This document shows positions 32,981-40,659 of a stretch of DNA of 64,000 nucleotides, piece by piece (position 1 is the stretch's first letter; each line of letters starts with the position of its first letter). Below the pieces are notes generated by a model. That model was not told the DNA's origin. It was given only the letters and a program-made list of their open reading frames with translations, and ran no database searches. The position numbers and the translations under genes were made by a program. The stretch is from contig NZ_JACHLK010000004.1 of NCBI RefSeq assembly GCF_014207955.1, forward strand, positions 186,001-250,000, in the 5' to 3' direction. This DNA is from Acidovorax soli. Its GTDB lineage: Bacteria > Pseudomonadota > Gammaproteobacteria > Burkholderiales > Burkholderiaceae_C.

Positions 32981-34465
32981 ATGAACCCCAGCTCCTCTAC
33001 CGCCGCGCCCCAGAAGGCCTCCACCACCCAGCGCATCGACGTTGCCCGGCAACTGCTCCTGGCGCCTTTCGGCCTGGATGAGAGCCATCTGGCCCGTGCG
33101 CTGGCCGAGATCCGCACGCACCAGGTGGACGATGCGGACCTGTACTTCCAGTACACGCGCAGCGAAGGCTGGAGCCTGGAGGAGGGCATCGTCAAGACCG
33201 GTTCCTTCAGCATCGACCAGGGCGTGGGTGTGCGTGCCGTGAGCGGCGAGAAGACGGCATTTGCCTACTCCGACGACATTTCCGAGGCCTCGCTGCTCGA
33301 TGCCGCGCGCACGGTGCGCACCATCGGCGCGGCCGCACAGTCGGGCCGCGTAAAGGTACCCGGCCAGAAGATCGCCACCAGCCGCAGCCTCTACCCCGGC
33401 GTGGACCCCATCGCCTCGCTGGACAGCACGGCCAAGGTGGCCTTGCTCGAACGCCTGGAAAAGCGCGCCCGGGCCAAGGACCCGCGCGTGGCCCAGGTCA
33501 TGGCCGGCCTGGCCAGCGAATACGACGTGGTGCTGGTGGCGCGCGCCGACGGCACGCTGGCGGCCGACGTGCGCCCGCTGGTGCGCCTGTCGGTCACGGT
33601 GATCGCCGAGCAGAACGGCCGCCGCGAAATGGGCTCGGCCGGCGGCGGTGGCCGCTTCGGCCTGGCCTACTTCGACGATGAGCAGATGGGCAAGTACGTG
33701 GACGAGGCCGTGAATGCGGCCCTGGTCAACCTCGAATCGCGCCCCGCACCGGCGGGCGAGATGACGGTGGTGCTCGGTTCGGGCTGGCCCGGCATCCTGC
33801 TGCACGAGGCCATCGGCCACGGGCTCGAAGGCGACTTCAACCGCAAGGGCTCGTCGGCCTTCAGCGGCCGGGTGGGCCAGCGCGTGGCGGCCAAGGGCGT
33901 CACGGTGCTGGACGACGGCACCATCGCCGACCGCCGCGGCTCGCTCAACGTCGACGACGAAGGCAATGCCAGCCAGCGCAACGTGCTGATCGAGGACGGC
34001 ATCCTCAAGGGCTACATCCAGGATTCCATGAATGCACGCCTGATGGGCGTGGCGCCCACCGGCAACGGCCGGCGCGAGAGCTATGCCCACATCCCCATGC
34101 CGCGCATGACCAACACCTACATGCTGGGCGGCGACAAGGATCCAGAGGAGATCATCGCCAGCATCAAGAAGGGGCTGTACGCCTCCAACTTCGGTGGTGG
34201 CCAGGTGGACATCACCTCGGGCAAGTTCGTGTTCTCTGCCAGCGAGGCCTACTGGGTCGAGAACGGCAAGATCCAGTACCCCGTGAAGGGCGCGACCATC
34301 ATCGGCAGCGGCCCCGAGTCGCTCAAGAAGGTGACCCTGATCGGCAACGACATGCGCCTCGACAGCGGCGTGGGCACCTGCGGCAAGGAAGGCCAGAGCG
34401 TGCCCGTGGGCGTGGGCCAGCCCACGCTGCGCATCGAGGGCCTGACGGTCGGCGGAACAGCATAG
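32981..34465 (+). CDS. tldD: Metalloprotease TldD
   Basis: 494 residues. The zinc-binding motif H-E-A-I-G-H is present in the middle of the protein. The conserved C-terminal segment D-S-G-V-G-T-C-G-K-E-G-Q contains the third ligand, a cysteine. TldD forms a heterodimer with TldE (PmbA) and processes unstructured peptides, including modified peptides and antitoxins. tldE is not adjacent. In the window the gene is alone between yegP and an unknown gene, with repeat copy 3 starting 3 bp after its stop. The N-terminus is slightly extended by a Ser/Thr-rich stretch compared with E. coli. Confidence 0.95.
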   Translation: MNPSSSTAAPQKASTTQRIDVARQLLLAPFGLDESHLARALAEIRTHQVDDADLYFQYTRSEGWSLEEGIVKTGSFSIDQGVGVRAVSGEKTAFAYSDDISEASLLDAARTVRTIGAAAQSGRVKVPGQKIATSRSLYPGVDPIASLDSTAKVALLERLEKRARAKDPRVAQVMAGLASEYDVVLVARADGTLAADVRPLVRLSVTVIAEQNGRREMGSAGGGGRFGLAYFDDEQMGKYVDEAVNAALVNLESRPAPAGEMTVVLGSGWPGILLHEAIGHGLEGDFNRKGSSAFSGRVGQRVAAKGVTVLDDGTIADRRGSLNVDDEGNASQRNVLIEDGILKGYIQDSMNARLMGVAPTGNGRRESYAHIPMPRMTNTYMLGGDKDPEEIIASIKKGLYASNFGGGQVDITSGKFVFSASEAYWVENGKIQYPVKGATIIGSGPESLKKVTLIGNDMRLDSGVGTCGKEGQSVPVGVGQPTLRIEGLTVGGTA

Positions 34466-34468
34466 GCT

Positions 34469-34566
34469 CCCCCTGAGTCGCTTCGCGCCATCCCCCTGAG
34501 GGGGACGCCCCCGGTGGCCCGGCAAAGCCGGTTCCACGGGGGCACTGGCCTGGGTCGCGCCAGTTT
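34469..34566 (+). repeat. Dispersed intergenic repeat, copy 3 (short form)
   Basis: Starts 3 bp after the tldD stop with CCCCCTGAGTCGCTTCGCGCC-type head (first 20 bases identical to copy 4 apart from length of the C run). The middle is replaced by a GGCCCGGCAAAGCCGG segment, then GGGGGCACTGGCCT and GCGCCAGTTTC close it. Confidence 0.85.
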
Positions 34567-34641
34567 CACCGGCTGTGGAAATGGTGTGCGCGTCTGCATC
34601 ACTTGTTGCGTAGCCACACCATTCGCGCCGCCCATTGCCCG

Positions 34642-34669
34642 CAATTGGCGGGTCTTCACCCGCCAATTG
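34642..34669. repeat. Perfect 12-bp inverted repeat with a 4-nt loop
   Basis: The arms CAATTGGCGGGT (34642-34653) and ACCCGCCAATTG (34658-34669) pair exactly around CTTC. It lies between repeat copy 3 and an unknown gene starting at 34727. There is no U-tract, so a role as operator or as structured 5' leader is as likely as termination. Confidence 0.7.
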
Positions 34670-34726
34670 GCATGCCTGGGGCTTGCACGTAGCCGCACAG
34701 GGTCTGGGCGGCGCACAATGCCATCC

Positions 34727-35263
34727 ATGACTGCCACGCGCCCCAGTCTGCAGCACACCCTCCAGTCGTTTGGCGACATCAGCCGCTTTCTGCGCGAGAG
34801 CGTGGCCGACGAGGATTCGCGCCTGCTGCGCGACAGCCTGAGCGGTCTGTCCAACCACATCGATGAGGCGGTGCGCACGCGCCGCACCAGCACCGATACG
34901 GTGGCCATCACGCGCCGCGTGGTGGGTTTGTCGCACTGCGCGCGCGAGCACCAGCTGTTCCTCACCGGGCTGGGATCGGCCTGGCATGCGCTCTACGAGT
35001 TCGGTGCCTACCAGCGCGCCCTGCGGGAATTGCGCCAGGCCATCACCGCCTGGCAGCAGGCGCTGGAGCAGCGCAACACGCGCGAAAGCGCCTGCTTCGA
35101 CCAGTTCGAGCTGCTGGCCTGGCGCACGCTGGGCGAGGCCTTGCTGCTGGTGGACATGTACGAGCACCAGAGCGAGCCGGTGAGCGAGTTGCCCAGCGAG
35201 CCGCCGCCCCCGCGCTCGGCCTTGCAGCGCGCGGCTGCCTGGCTGCGCCGTCTGCGCAGCTGA
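34727..35263 (+). CDS. Conserved hypothetical protein, alpha-helical
   Basis: 178 residues from ATG 34727 (ATG 34718 would add three). I do not recognise a named domain. It is predicted mostly helical and soluble, with an S-L-Q-H-T-L-Q-S-F-G-D-I-S-R-F-L start, a helix pair around 40-140, and an acidic Pro-rich linker before a basic C-terminus (RSALQRAAAWLRRLRS). Base composition and codon use match the neighbours, which supports a real gene. The basic amphipathic tail could bind membrane or nucleic acid, but this is a guess. Confidence 0.7.
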   Translation: MTATRPSLQHTLQSFGDISRFLRESVADEDSRLLRDSLSGLSNHIDEAVRTRRTSTDTVAITRRVVGLSHCAREHQLFLTGLGSAWHALYEFGAYQRALRELRQAITAWQQALEQRNTRESACFDQFELLAWRTLGEALLLVDMYEHQSEPVSELPSEPPPPRSALQRAAAWLRRLRS

Positions 35264-35353
35264 TTTTTCGGCTGCGCTTTTCGGCCCCGCAGCCGCCCCT
35301 GGATCGCCTGGCAGACCGCTGTTGCGTTGCAACTTCGCAACGCACGGGGGTTG

Positions 35354-35381
35354 TTGCAATGCGGCAAGACTGTGCTACATT
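35354..35381 (+). promoter_or_regulatory. Putative sigma-70 promoter for the aroG leader
   Basis: TTGCAA (35354-35359) and TACATT (35376-35381), 16-bp spacer. The expected start of transcription falls within a few bases of the leader ATG at 35389, which would make the leader peptide nearly leaderless. A 7-bp dyad TGCGTTG/CAACGCA (35323-35344) just upstream may be an operator. Confidence 0.5.
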
Positions 35382-35388
35382 GATTGCC

Positions 35389-35445
35389 ATGCAAGTTCGC
35401 AGCGCGTTTTATTTTTGGTTTTTTATCTCAGTCCCCGGCGGATGA
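35389..35445 (+). CDS. Aromatic-rich leader peptide of the aroG attenuator
   Basis: An 18-codon frame (MQVRSAFYFWFFISVPGG, stop TGA). Residues 7-12 are F-Y-F-W-F-F, so six of eighteen residues are Phe, Tyr or Trp in one block. It ends 38 nt before a terminator hairpin that precedes the DAHP synthase gene. This is the layout of ribosome-stalling leader peptides in amino-acid operons, here tuned to all three aromatic amino acids. It has no clear Shine-Dalgarno sequence. Confidence 0.8.
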   Translation: MQVRSAFYFWFFISVPGG

Positions 35446-35482
35446 GAGGCGAACGCGCAAGCACACACAACCTCCCCATACC

Positions 35483-35520
35483 AACCGCCGACGCTGCAAA
35501 GCCCGGCGGTTTTTGTTTTT
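35483..35520 (+). terminator. Attenuator terminator upstream of aroG, with competing antiterminator
   Basis: The arms AACCGCCG (35483-35490) and CGGCGGTT (35504-35511) form an 8-bp stem followed by TTTGTTTTT. The 5' arm core CCGCCG can instead pair with CGGCGG at 35436-35441, which overlaps the last sense codons of the leader peptide. A ribosome stalled on the aromatic codons leaves that segment free (antitermination); one reaching the stop covers it (termination). Confidence 0.8.
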
Positions 35521-35567
35521 CTGCCCTCCCCTTTTCCATCCACTTTGCAGCCCACGAGGAAGACAAC

Positions 35568-36689
35568 ATGACGGCCCATTCCAACCCCACCAGCGATGCC
35601 TGGTACCGCAGCGTCGAGAAAACCAGCCAGACCGACGACGAACGTATCAAGGACATCACCGTGTTGCCCCCTCCCGAACACCTGATCCGCTTTTTCCCCA
35701 TCAGCGGCACGCCGGTGGAATCGCTGATCACCCAGACCCGCAAGAACATCCACAACATCATGGCCGGCGAGGACGATCGCCTGCTGGTGGTCATCGGTCC
35801 CTGCTCCATCCACGACCCGGTGGCCGCGCTCGAGTACGCGCGCCGCCTCAAGGTGGCACGCGAGCAGTACAAGGACACGCTGGAGATCGTGATGCGCGTC
35901 TACTTCGAGAAGCCCCGCACCACGGTGGGCTGGAAGGGCCTGATCAACGACCCCTACCTCGATGAGACCTACCGCATTGACGAAGGCCTGCGCATCGCGC
36001 GCCAGCTGCTCATCGACATCAACCGCCTGGGCATGCCCGCGGGCAGCGAGTTCCTGGACGTGATCTCGCCCCAGTACATCGGCGACCTGATCTCCTGGGG
36101 CGCCATCGGCGCGCGCACCACCGAGAGCCAGGTGCACCGCGAGCTGGCCTCGGGCCTGTCGGCCCCCATCGGCTTCAAGAACGGCACGGACGGCAACATC
36201 CGCATCGCCACCGACGCCATCCAGTCGGCCAGCCGCGGCCACCACTTCCTGTCGGTGCACAAGAACGGCCAGGTCGCCATCGTCAACACCAATGGCAACA
36301 AGGACTGCCACGTGATCCTGCGCGGTGGCAAGGCGCCGAACTACGACGCCGACAGCGTGGCCGCGGCCTGCAAGGACCTCGAAGCCGCCAAGCTGCCCGC
36401 CACCCTGATGGTGGACTGCAGCCATGCCAACAGCAGCAAGCAGCACCAAAAGCAGATGGACGTGGCGCGCGACGTGGCCGGCCAGATCGCGGGCGGCTCG
36501 CGCAGCGTCTTCGGCCTGATGATCGAGAGCCACCTGTCGGCCGGTGCCCAGAAGTTCACGCCCGGCAAGGACGATGCCTCGGCCCTGGCCTATGGCCTGA
36601 GCATCACCGATGCCTGCCTGGGCTGGGACGATTCGCTGCAGTCGCTGGCCGACCTGTCGGCGGCAGTCCAAGCCCGCCGTTCGCGCTGA
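35568..36689 (+). CDS. aroG: Class I 3-deoxy-7-phosphoheptulonate (DAHP) synthase
   Basis: 373 residues, from ATG 35568 behind GAGGAAG. It has the AroFGH signatures: L-V-V-I-G-P-C-S-I-H-D, F-E-K-P-R-T-T-V-G-W-K-G, the A-I-G-A-R-T-T-E-S-Q segment, and a metal-ligand D-C-S-H-A-N near residue 285. DAHP synthase condenses phosphoenolpyruvate and erythrose 4-phosphate as the first step of the shikimate pathway. These type Ia enzymes are usually feedback-inhibited by Phe or Tyr; the isoform cannot be assigned with confidence. The upstream leader and terminator indicate transcriptional attenuation by aromatic aminoacyl-tRNA supply. Confidence 0.93.
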   Translation: MTAHSNPTSDAWYRSVEKTSQTDDERIKDITVLPPPEHLIRFFPISGTPVESLITQTRKNIHNIMAGEDDRLLVVIGPCSIHDPVAALEYARRLKVAREQYKDTLEIVMRVYFEKPRTTVGWKGLINDPYLDETYRIDEGLRIARQLLIDINRLGMPAGSEFLDVISPQYIGDLISWGAIGARTTESQVHRELASGLSAPIGFKNGTDGNIRIATDAIQSASRGHHFLSVHKNGQVAIVNTNGNKDCHVILRGGKAPNYDADSVAAACKDLEAAKLPATLMVDCSHANSSKQHQKQMDVARDVAGQIAGGSRSVFGLMIESHLSAGAQKFTPGKDDASALAYGLSITDACLGWDDSLQSLADLSAAVQARRSR

Positions 36690-36779
36690 GGGCGCTTTTC
36701 AGCTGCTGCGTGTAAGCTCCTGGCATGGCCTTCGGCGGTCGCCGGGGGCTGGCACTCTGCAGAAAAAGAAAGGCACCCC

Positions 36780-37091
36780 ATGCACAGCGAAGTCTCCGTC
36801 CGTCTGGCGGGCAACCAGGAATTCCGCTTCGACCTCGCCAGCGCCGAGCCCATGGCCCATGAGGAAGGGCGCCGCTGGCTCGACGAGCAGTTCACCCGCC
36901 TCGATTGCGAACCCCTGCGTGCCAGTGGCAAGGTGCTGCTGGCCGACAAGGTGCTCGTCGTGGCCCAGGCTGCGGGCAGCCCGCTGATGGGCGATCCCCA
37001 GTGGTCGCGCGATTTCGCACGCGCCGCCAGTGCCGCGCTGGCCCGGCCGGTCGTTCGGGTCGACGTCCCCGCGATGGCTGTAACGTTTTGA
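36780..37091 (+). CDS. Conserved hypothetical protein (103 aa)
   Basis: 103 residues from ATG 36780, starting MHSEVSVRLAGNQEFRFDLA. I do not recognise a domain. It is a small soluble protein with an alternating beta-helix appearance and a central L-A-D-K-V-L-V-V-A-Q-A-A-G strand-helix. Codon use matches the region and its frame ends immediately before repeat copy 4 (1 bp after the TGA), the same placement as the other three copies behind genuine genes, which supports it being real. Confidence 0.65.
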   Translation: MHSEVSVRLAGNQEFRFDLASAEPMAHEEGRRWLDEQFTRLDCEPLRASGKVLLADKVLVVAQAAGSPLMGDPQWSRDFARAASAALARPVVRVDVPAMAVTF

Positions 37092-37092
37092 T

Positions 37093-37216
37093 CCCCCCTG
37101 AGTCGCTTCGCGCCTTCCCCCCAGGGGGGGCGCCCCCAGCGCAAGCGCTGGATACGCCGCCTTCGCGGCGGGGCGGCCCTTGCGCGGGGGCACTGGCTTA
37201 GGCTGTGCCGGTATTT
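37093..37216 (+). repeat. Dispersed intergenic repeat, copy 4
   Basis: Starts 1 bp after a stop codon. It has the full family pattern: CTGAGTCGCTTCGCGCC head, GCGCCCCCAGCGCAAGCGCT centre, CGCCTTCGCGGCGGGGCGG dyad and TTGCGCGGGGGCACTGGCTT tail. The centre to tail is nearly identical to copy 1 over about 75 bp. It separates the 103-residue gene from the convergent mpl gene. Confidence 0.88.
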
Positions 37217-37260
37217 CAGGCTGACAGCACTTCAGACAACTGAGATCGAGGCGGTGGGGT

Positions 37261-38682
37261 CTACCGCGCCAGCGCCTGCAGCAGGCGTGCATGCACCCCG
37301 CCGAAGCCGCCATTGCTCATGCACACGATGTGGTCGCCGGGGCGTGCCGCGGCGCTGACCTGGGCCACCAGGGTGTCGATGTCGGGGGCGGTCTGGGCGC
37401 GTTGGCCCGGGCCGACGCCCAGGGGGGCGAGGGCTTCTGCCGCATCCCAGTCCAGCCCGGCGGTGTGGCAGAACGCCAGGTCGGCCGATTCGAGCGCCCA
37501 GGGCAGCTGGCTTTTCATGGCGCCCAGCTTCATGGTGTTGCTGCGCGGCTCGAACACCGCGAGGATGCGTGCGCCGGCAGGCAGGGTGCGTCGCAGGCCG
37601 TCGAGCGTGGTGCGCAGTGCGGTCGGGTGGTGGGCGAAATCGTCGTACACCGCCACGCCGTTGACCGTGCCGCGCAGTTCCATGCGGCGCTTGACGTTCT
37701 GAAAGCTCCCCAGCGCCCGTGCCGCCTGCTCGGGCACCACGCCCACGTGCTGGGCAGCGGCGATGGCGGCCAGCGCATTGAGCTGGTTGTGCACGCCGGT
37801 GAGTGACCACTCCACCCGGGCCACGGCACGGCCCTGGTGCAGCACATCGAAGGCCTGGGGCTCGCCCACGGCCGCAAAATCACCCACGGCCGCGCCAAAG
37901 CTGCTCACACTGCTCCAGCAGCCGGCATGCAGCACGCGCGCCAGGCTCTCCTCCAGCCCGTTGACCACCACGCGGCCCGAAGGCGGTACGGTGCGTACCA
38001 GGTGGTGGAATTGGCGCTCGATGGCGGCCAGATCATCGAAGATGTCGGCGTGATCGAATTCCAGGTTGTTGAGCACCGCCGTGCGTGGCCGGTAGTGCAC
38101 GAACTTGCTGCGTTTGTCGAAGAAGGCCGTGTCGTATTCGTCGGCCTCGATCACGAACAGGGGGCTTGCGCCCAGCGGGCCATCGGCCGCATGCGGACGG
38201 GCGGCAGCGCCCAGCCGGGCCGAGAGGCCGAAGTTCAGGGGCACACCACCGATCAGGAAACCGGGCTGCTGGCCCGCGCTCTCCAGGATCCAGGCCAGCA
38301 TCGAGGTGGTGGTGGTCTTGCCGTGCGTGCCGGCCACGGCCAGCACATGGCGGCCCTGCAGCACCTGCTCGGCCAGCCACTGGGGGCCGCTGGTGTAGGG
38401 GGCGCCCGCATCGAGGATGGCTTCCATCAAGGGGTACTTGGGGCTCCCGTCGGGCAGGCGCGCCCGGCTGACCACATTGCCGACCACGAACACATCGGGC
38501 GCGAGGTCCAGCTGGTCCGTGCCATAGCCCTCGATCAGCTCGATGCCCAGGGCGCGCAACTGGTCGCTCATGGGCGGGTAGACGCCCGCGTCGCAGCCGG
38601 TGACCCGGTGGCCCGCTTCGCGGGCCAGGGCCGCCAGGCCGCCCATGAAGGTGCCGCAGATGCCCAGTATGTGAATATGCAT
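37261..38682 (-). CDS. mpl: UDP-N-acetylmuramate:L-Ala-gamma-D-Glu-meso-DAP ligase
   Basis: 473 residues starting MHIHILGICGTFMGGLAALA, the characteristic Mpl N-terminus that distinguishes it from MurC. The Mur-ligase ATP loop G-T-H-G-K-T-T-T-T, the E-A-D-E-Y-D-T-A-F metal/ATP segment, and Y-D-D-F-A-H-H-P-T in the C-terminal domain are intact. Mpl joins recycled tripeptide to UDP-MurNAc in the cytoplasm. ampD, which releases that tripeptide from anhydro-muropeptides, is also in this window (51033), so two steps of murein recycling are represented. The gene is divergent from the next unit. Confidence 0.95.
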   Translation of the reverse strand: MHIHILGICGTFMGGLAALAREAGHRVTGCDAGVYPPMSDQLRALGIELIEGYGTDQLDLAPDVFVVGNVVSRARLPDGSPKYPLMEAILDAGAPYTSGPQWLAEQVLQGRHVLAVAGTHGKTTTTSMLAWILESAGQQPGFLIGGVPLNFGLSARLGAAARPHAADGPLGASPLFVIEADEYDTAFFDKRSKFVHYRPRTAVLNNLEFDHADIFDDLAAIERQFHHLVRTVPPSGRVVVNGLEESLARVLHAGCWSSVSSFGAAVGDFAAVGEPQAFDVLHQGRAVARVEWSLTGVHNQLNALAAIAAAQHVGVVPEQAARALGSFQNVKRRMELRGTVNGVAVYDDFAHHPTALRTTLDGLRRTLPAGARILAVFEPRSNTMKLGAMKSQLPWALESADLAFCHTAGLDWDAAEALAPLGVGPGQRAQTAPDIDTLVAQVSAAARPGDHIVCMSNGGFGGVHARLLQALAR

Positions 38683-38868
38683 GGGCGATGATTCTAAGGT
38701 TCCCGGTCTGCAGGTCTGCGTTGGCAGCCCGGTGTCTTGGATTGCTATTGTTTGAACAGCGCGGCGTGTCAATGGCCCTGTGCTCTGCCATGCTGTGGGG
38801 GAATGCAGGCGACACCGCGCGCGCGTTCGCGCCACAATGGAGCTCCCATTGCCTGCCCGGTGTGTGCC

Positions 38869-39474
38869 ATGACCTCCGACCTCAGTGCCGAAATCGCCCA
38901 AGCCACCGCCCGCATCGTTGTCGAAGAGGGGATGGAGTGGGGCCCCGCCAAGCGCCGCGCCGTGCGCGACATGGGCCTGTCCGCCCGCACGCCGCTGCCC
39001 GGCAACGACGAGGTGGAGGATGCGGTGCGCGAGTACATCGCGCTCTTTTGCGCCGACACCCAGCCGCGCGAACTGCGCGCCCTGCGCCAGCTGGCCCTGG
39101 TGTGGATGGAGCGCATGGCGGCCTTCCGGCCCCACCTGGCGGGGGCGGTCTGGCACGGCACGGCCACGCGCCTGTCGGATATTTACCTGCAGTTGTTCTG
39201 CGATGACTCCAAGTCGGCCGAAATTGCGCTCATCGACCACCATGTGGACTACGAGCCGCGCACGGTCACGGGATTCCATGGCGAATCGGTCGAGGCCCTG
39301 AGCCTGGGCAGCAAGTCGCCCGAACTCAATGAAATGATCGGCGTCCACCTGCTGGTGTATGACCTGGATGACCTGCGCGGGGCCTTGAAACCCGATTCCA
39401 AGGGGCGCACGCCCCGCGGCGACATCACGGCCGTGCGCCGCCTGCTCCAAGACACGGAAACCCCTGCTCCATGA
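38869..39474 (+). CDS. Conserved betaproteobacterial hypothetical protein
   Basis: 201 residues from ATG 38869. I recall similar proteins in related genomes without a secure function; no named domain can be asserted. Visible features are a helical N-terminal half (MEWGPAKRRAVRDMGL) and a central A-V-W-H-G-T-A-T-R-L-S-D-I-Y-L-Q-L-F-C-D segment that faintly recalls nucleotidyltransferase cores (G-S/T-x-x-R-x-S-D). An I-A-L-I-D-H-H-V-D strand and a conserved Asp-rich end (VYDLDDLRGALKPD) follow. The stop overlaps the start of the TlpA-like gene (ATGA), so the two are translated together. It is divergent from mpl. Confidence 0.8.
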   Translation: MTSDLSAEIAQATARIVVEEGMEWGPAKRRAVRDMGLSARTPLPGNDEVEDAVREYIALFCADTQPRELRALRQLALVWMERMAAFRPHLAGAVWHGTATRLSDIYLQLFCDDSKSAEIALIDHHVDYEPRTVTGFHGESVEALSLGSKSPELNEMIGVHLLVYDLDDLRGALKPDSKGRTPRGDITAVRRLLQDTETPAP

Positions 39475-40049
39475 ATTCGCCTTTGCCCGAGACCTCGCCC
39501 GCACCCTCTCCTGTACCGCCCGCGCTCCCGGATGCGGCCCGCCGCCGCTGGCTGTATGCCGGTGTGGCAGGGGCGGCCGCCGTGGCAGGGGTGGCCTGGT
39601 GGAAGTTCCAGCCGCATGCGATGGAAAGCGAGGCGGAGAAGGCCCTGTGGGCCATGGAGTTCGAAACCCCGGAGGGCACGGCACTTCCCTTGAAGCCCTA
39701 CCTGGGCAAGCCGCTGCTCATCAACTTCTGGGCCACCTGGTGTGCCCCGTGCGTGGAAGAGCTGCCCATGCTCAACGCCTTTTACCGCGAACAGGCGCCC
39801 AAAGGCTGGCAGGTGGTGGCACTGGCCATCGATCAGCCGTCTTCTGTGCGCAAGTTCCTGGCCAAGCTGCCGCTCGCCTTCCCGGTCGGGCTGGCGGGCA
39901 TGCAGGGCACGGACCTGGGGCGCTCGCTGGGAAACCTCACGGGGGGCCTGCCCTTTACCGTGGTCCTGGGTGGGGAGGGGCGGGTGCTGCACCGTAAAAT
40001 GGGCCAGGTCACGGCGCAGGATCTGCAGCAGTGGGCGGCCCTGCGCTGA
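39471..40049 (+). CDS. Membrane-anchored TlpA/ResA-like thioredoxin
   Basis: 192 residues. After a Pro-rich cytoplasmic tail there is one membrane segment (about residues 27-44), then a thioredoxin fold in the periplasm. The active site W-A-T-W-C-A-P-C has both redox cysteines, and the cis-proline region is G-G-L-P-F-T-V-V. Proteins of this class reduce disulfides in periplasmic targets, often in cytochrome c maturation. The partner (an electron donor such as DsbD/CcdA) is not in the window. The start overlaps the preceding gene by ATGA and accB follows 147 bp later behind its own promoter region. Confidence 0.92.
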   Translation: MNSPLPETSPAPSPVPPALPDAARRRWLYAGVAGAAAVAGVAWWKFQPHAMESEAEKALWAMEFETPEGTALPLKPYLGKPLLINFWATWCAPCVEELPMLNAFYREQAPKGWQVVALAIDQPSSVRKFLAKLPLAFPVGLAGMQGTDLGRSLGNLTGGLPFTVVLGGEGRVLHRKMGQVTAQDLQQWAALR

Positions 40050-40196
40050 GCCGCACCGCACGCAACGCCCTGCTGATCCGCCATTTGTGCTGATGTCGAC
40101 ACTCCGGCGTTCATCAAAATTGTGCTTCAAAGACGGAAATAGGGCGAAATTGGAGTAAATTCGCGCCCTGTTCAGTTTTTAGCCGTTGGAGCTTTC

Positions 40197-40652
40197 ATGG
40201 ATCTGCGAAAACTCAAGACCCTCATCGACCTCGTGTCCGAGTCGAATGTGTCCGAACTCGAAATCACGGAAGCCGAGGGCAAGGTCCGTATCGTCAAGAG
40301 CGGCGGTGCCGTGGTCCAGCAGTATGTCCCCGCGCCCGTGCAGCAGGCCCCGGCTCCCGCCCAGGCCGCCGCGGCCCCCGTGGCCGAGCTGCCAGCCCCC
40401 GCACCCGCCGTGCCGGCAGGCCATACCGTCAAGTCGCCCATGGTCGGTACCTTCTACCGCTCGTCCAGCCCCGGCGCCAAGCCTTTCGTCGAGATCGGCA
40501 GCCAGGTCAAGGAAGGCGAGACCATCTGCATCATCGAGGCCATGAAGATCCTCAACGAGATCGAGGCCGACAAGTCCGGCACGGTGACCCGCATCCTGGG
40601 TGAGAACGGCCAGGCCGTGGAATACGGACAACCGCTGTTCGTTATCGAATAA
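40197..40652 (+). CDS. accB: Biotin carboxyl carrier protein of acetyl-CoA carboxylase
   Basis: 151 residues: an N-terminal helical segment that contacts biotin carboxylase, a Pro/Ala-rich linker (~43-75), and a biotinyl domain. The biotinylation site is E-A-M-K-I-L with Lys117, and the thumb region ([13 protein letters not shown]) is present. AccB carries carboxybiotin between AccC and the AccAD carboxyltransferase in the first committed step of fatty-acid synthesis. accC begins 7 bp after its stop, so they form an operon. The 147 bp upstream hold the likely promoter, with an AT-rich stretch near 40110-40160. Confidence 0.97.
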   Translation: MDLRKLKTLIDLVSESNVSELEITEAEGKVRIVKSGGAVVQQYVPAPVQQAPAPAQAAAAPVAELPAPAPAVPAGHTVKSPMVGTFYRSSSPGAKPFVEIGSQVKEGETICIIEAMKILNEIEADKSGTVTRILGENGQAVEYGQPLFVIE

Positions 40653-40659
40653 GGTTCGC

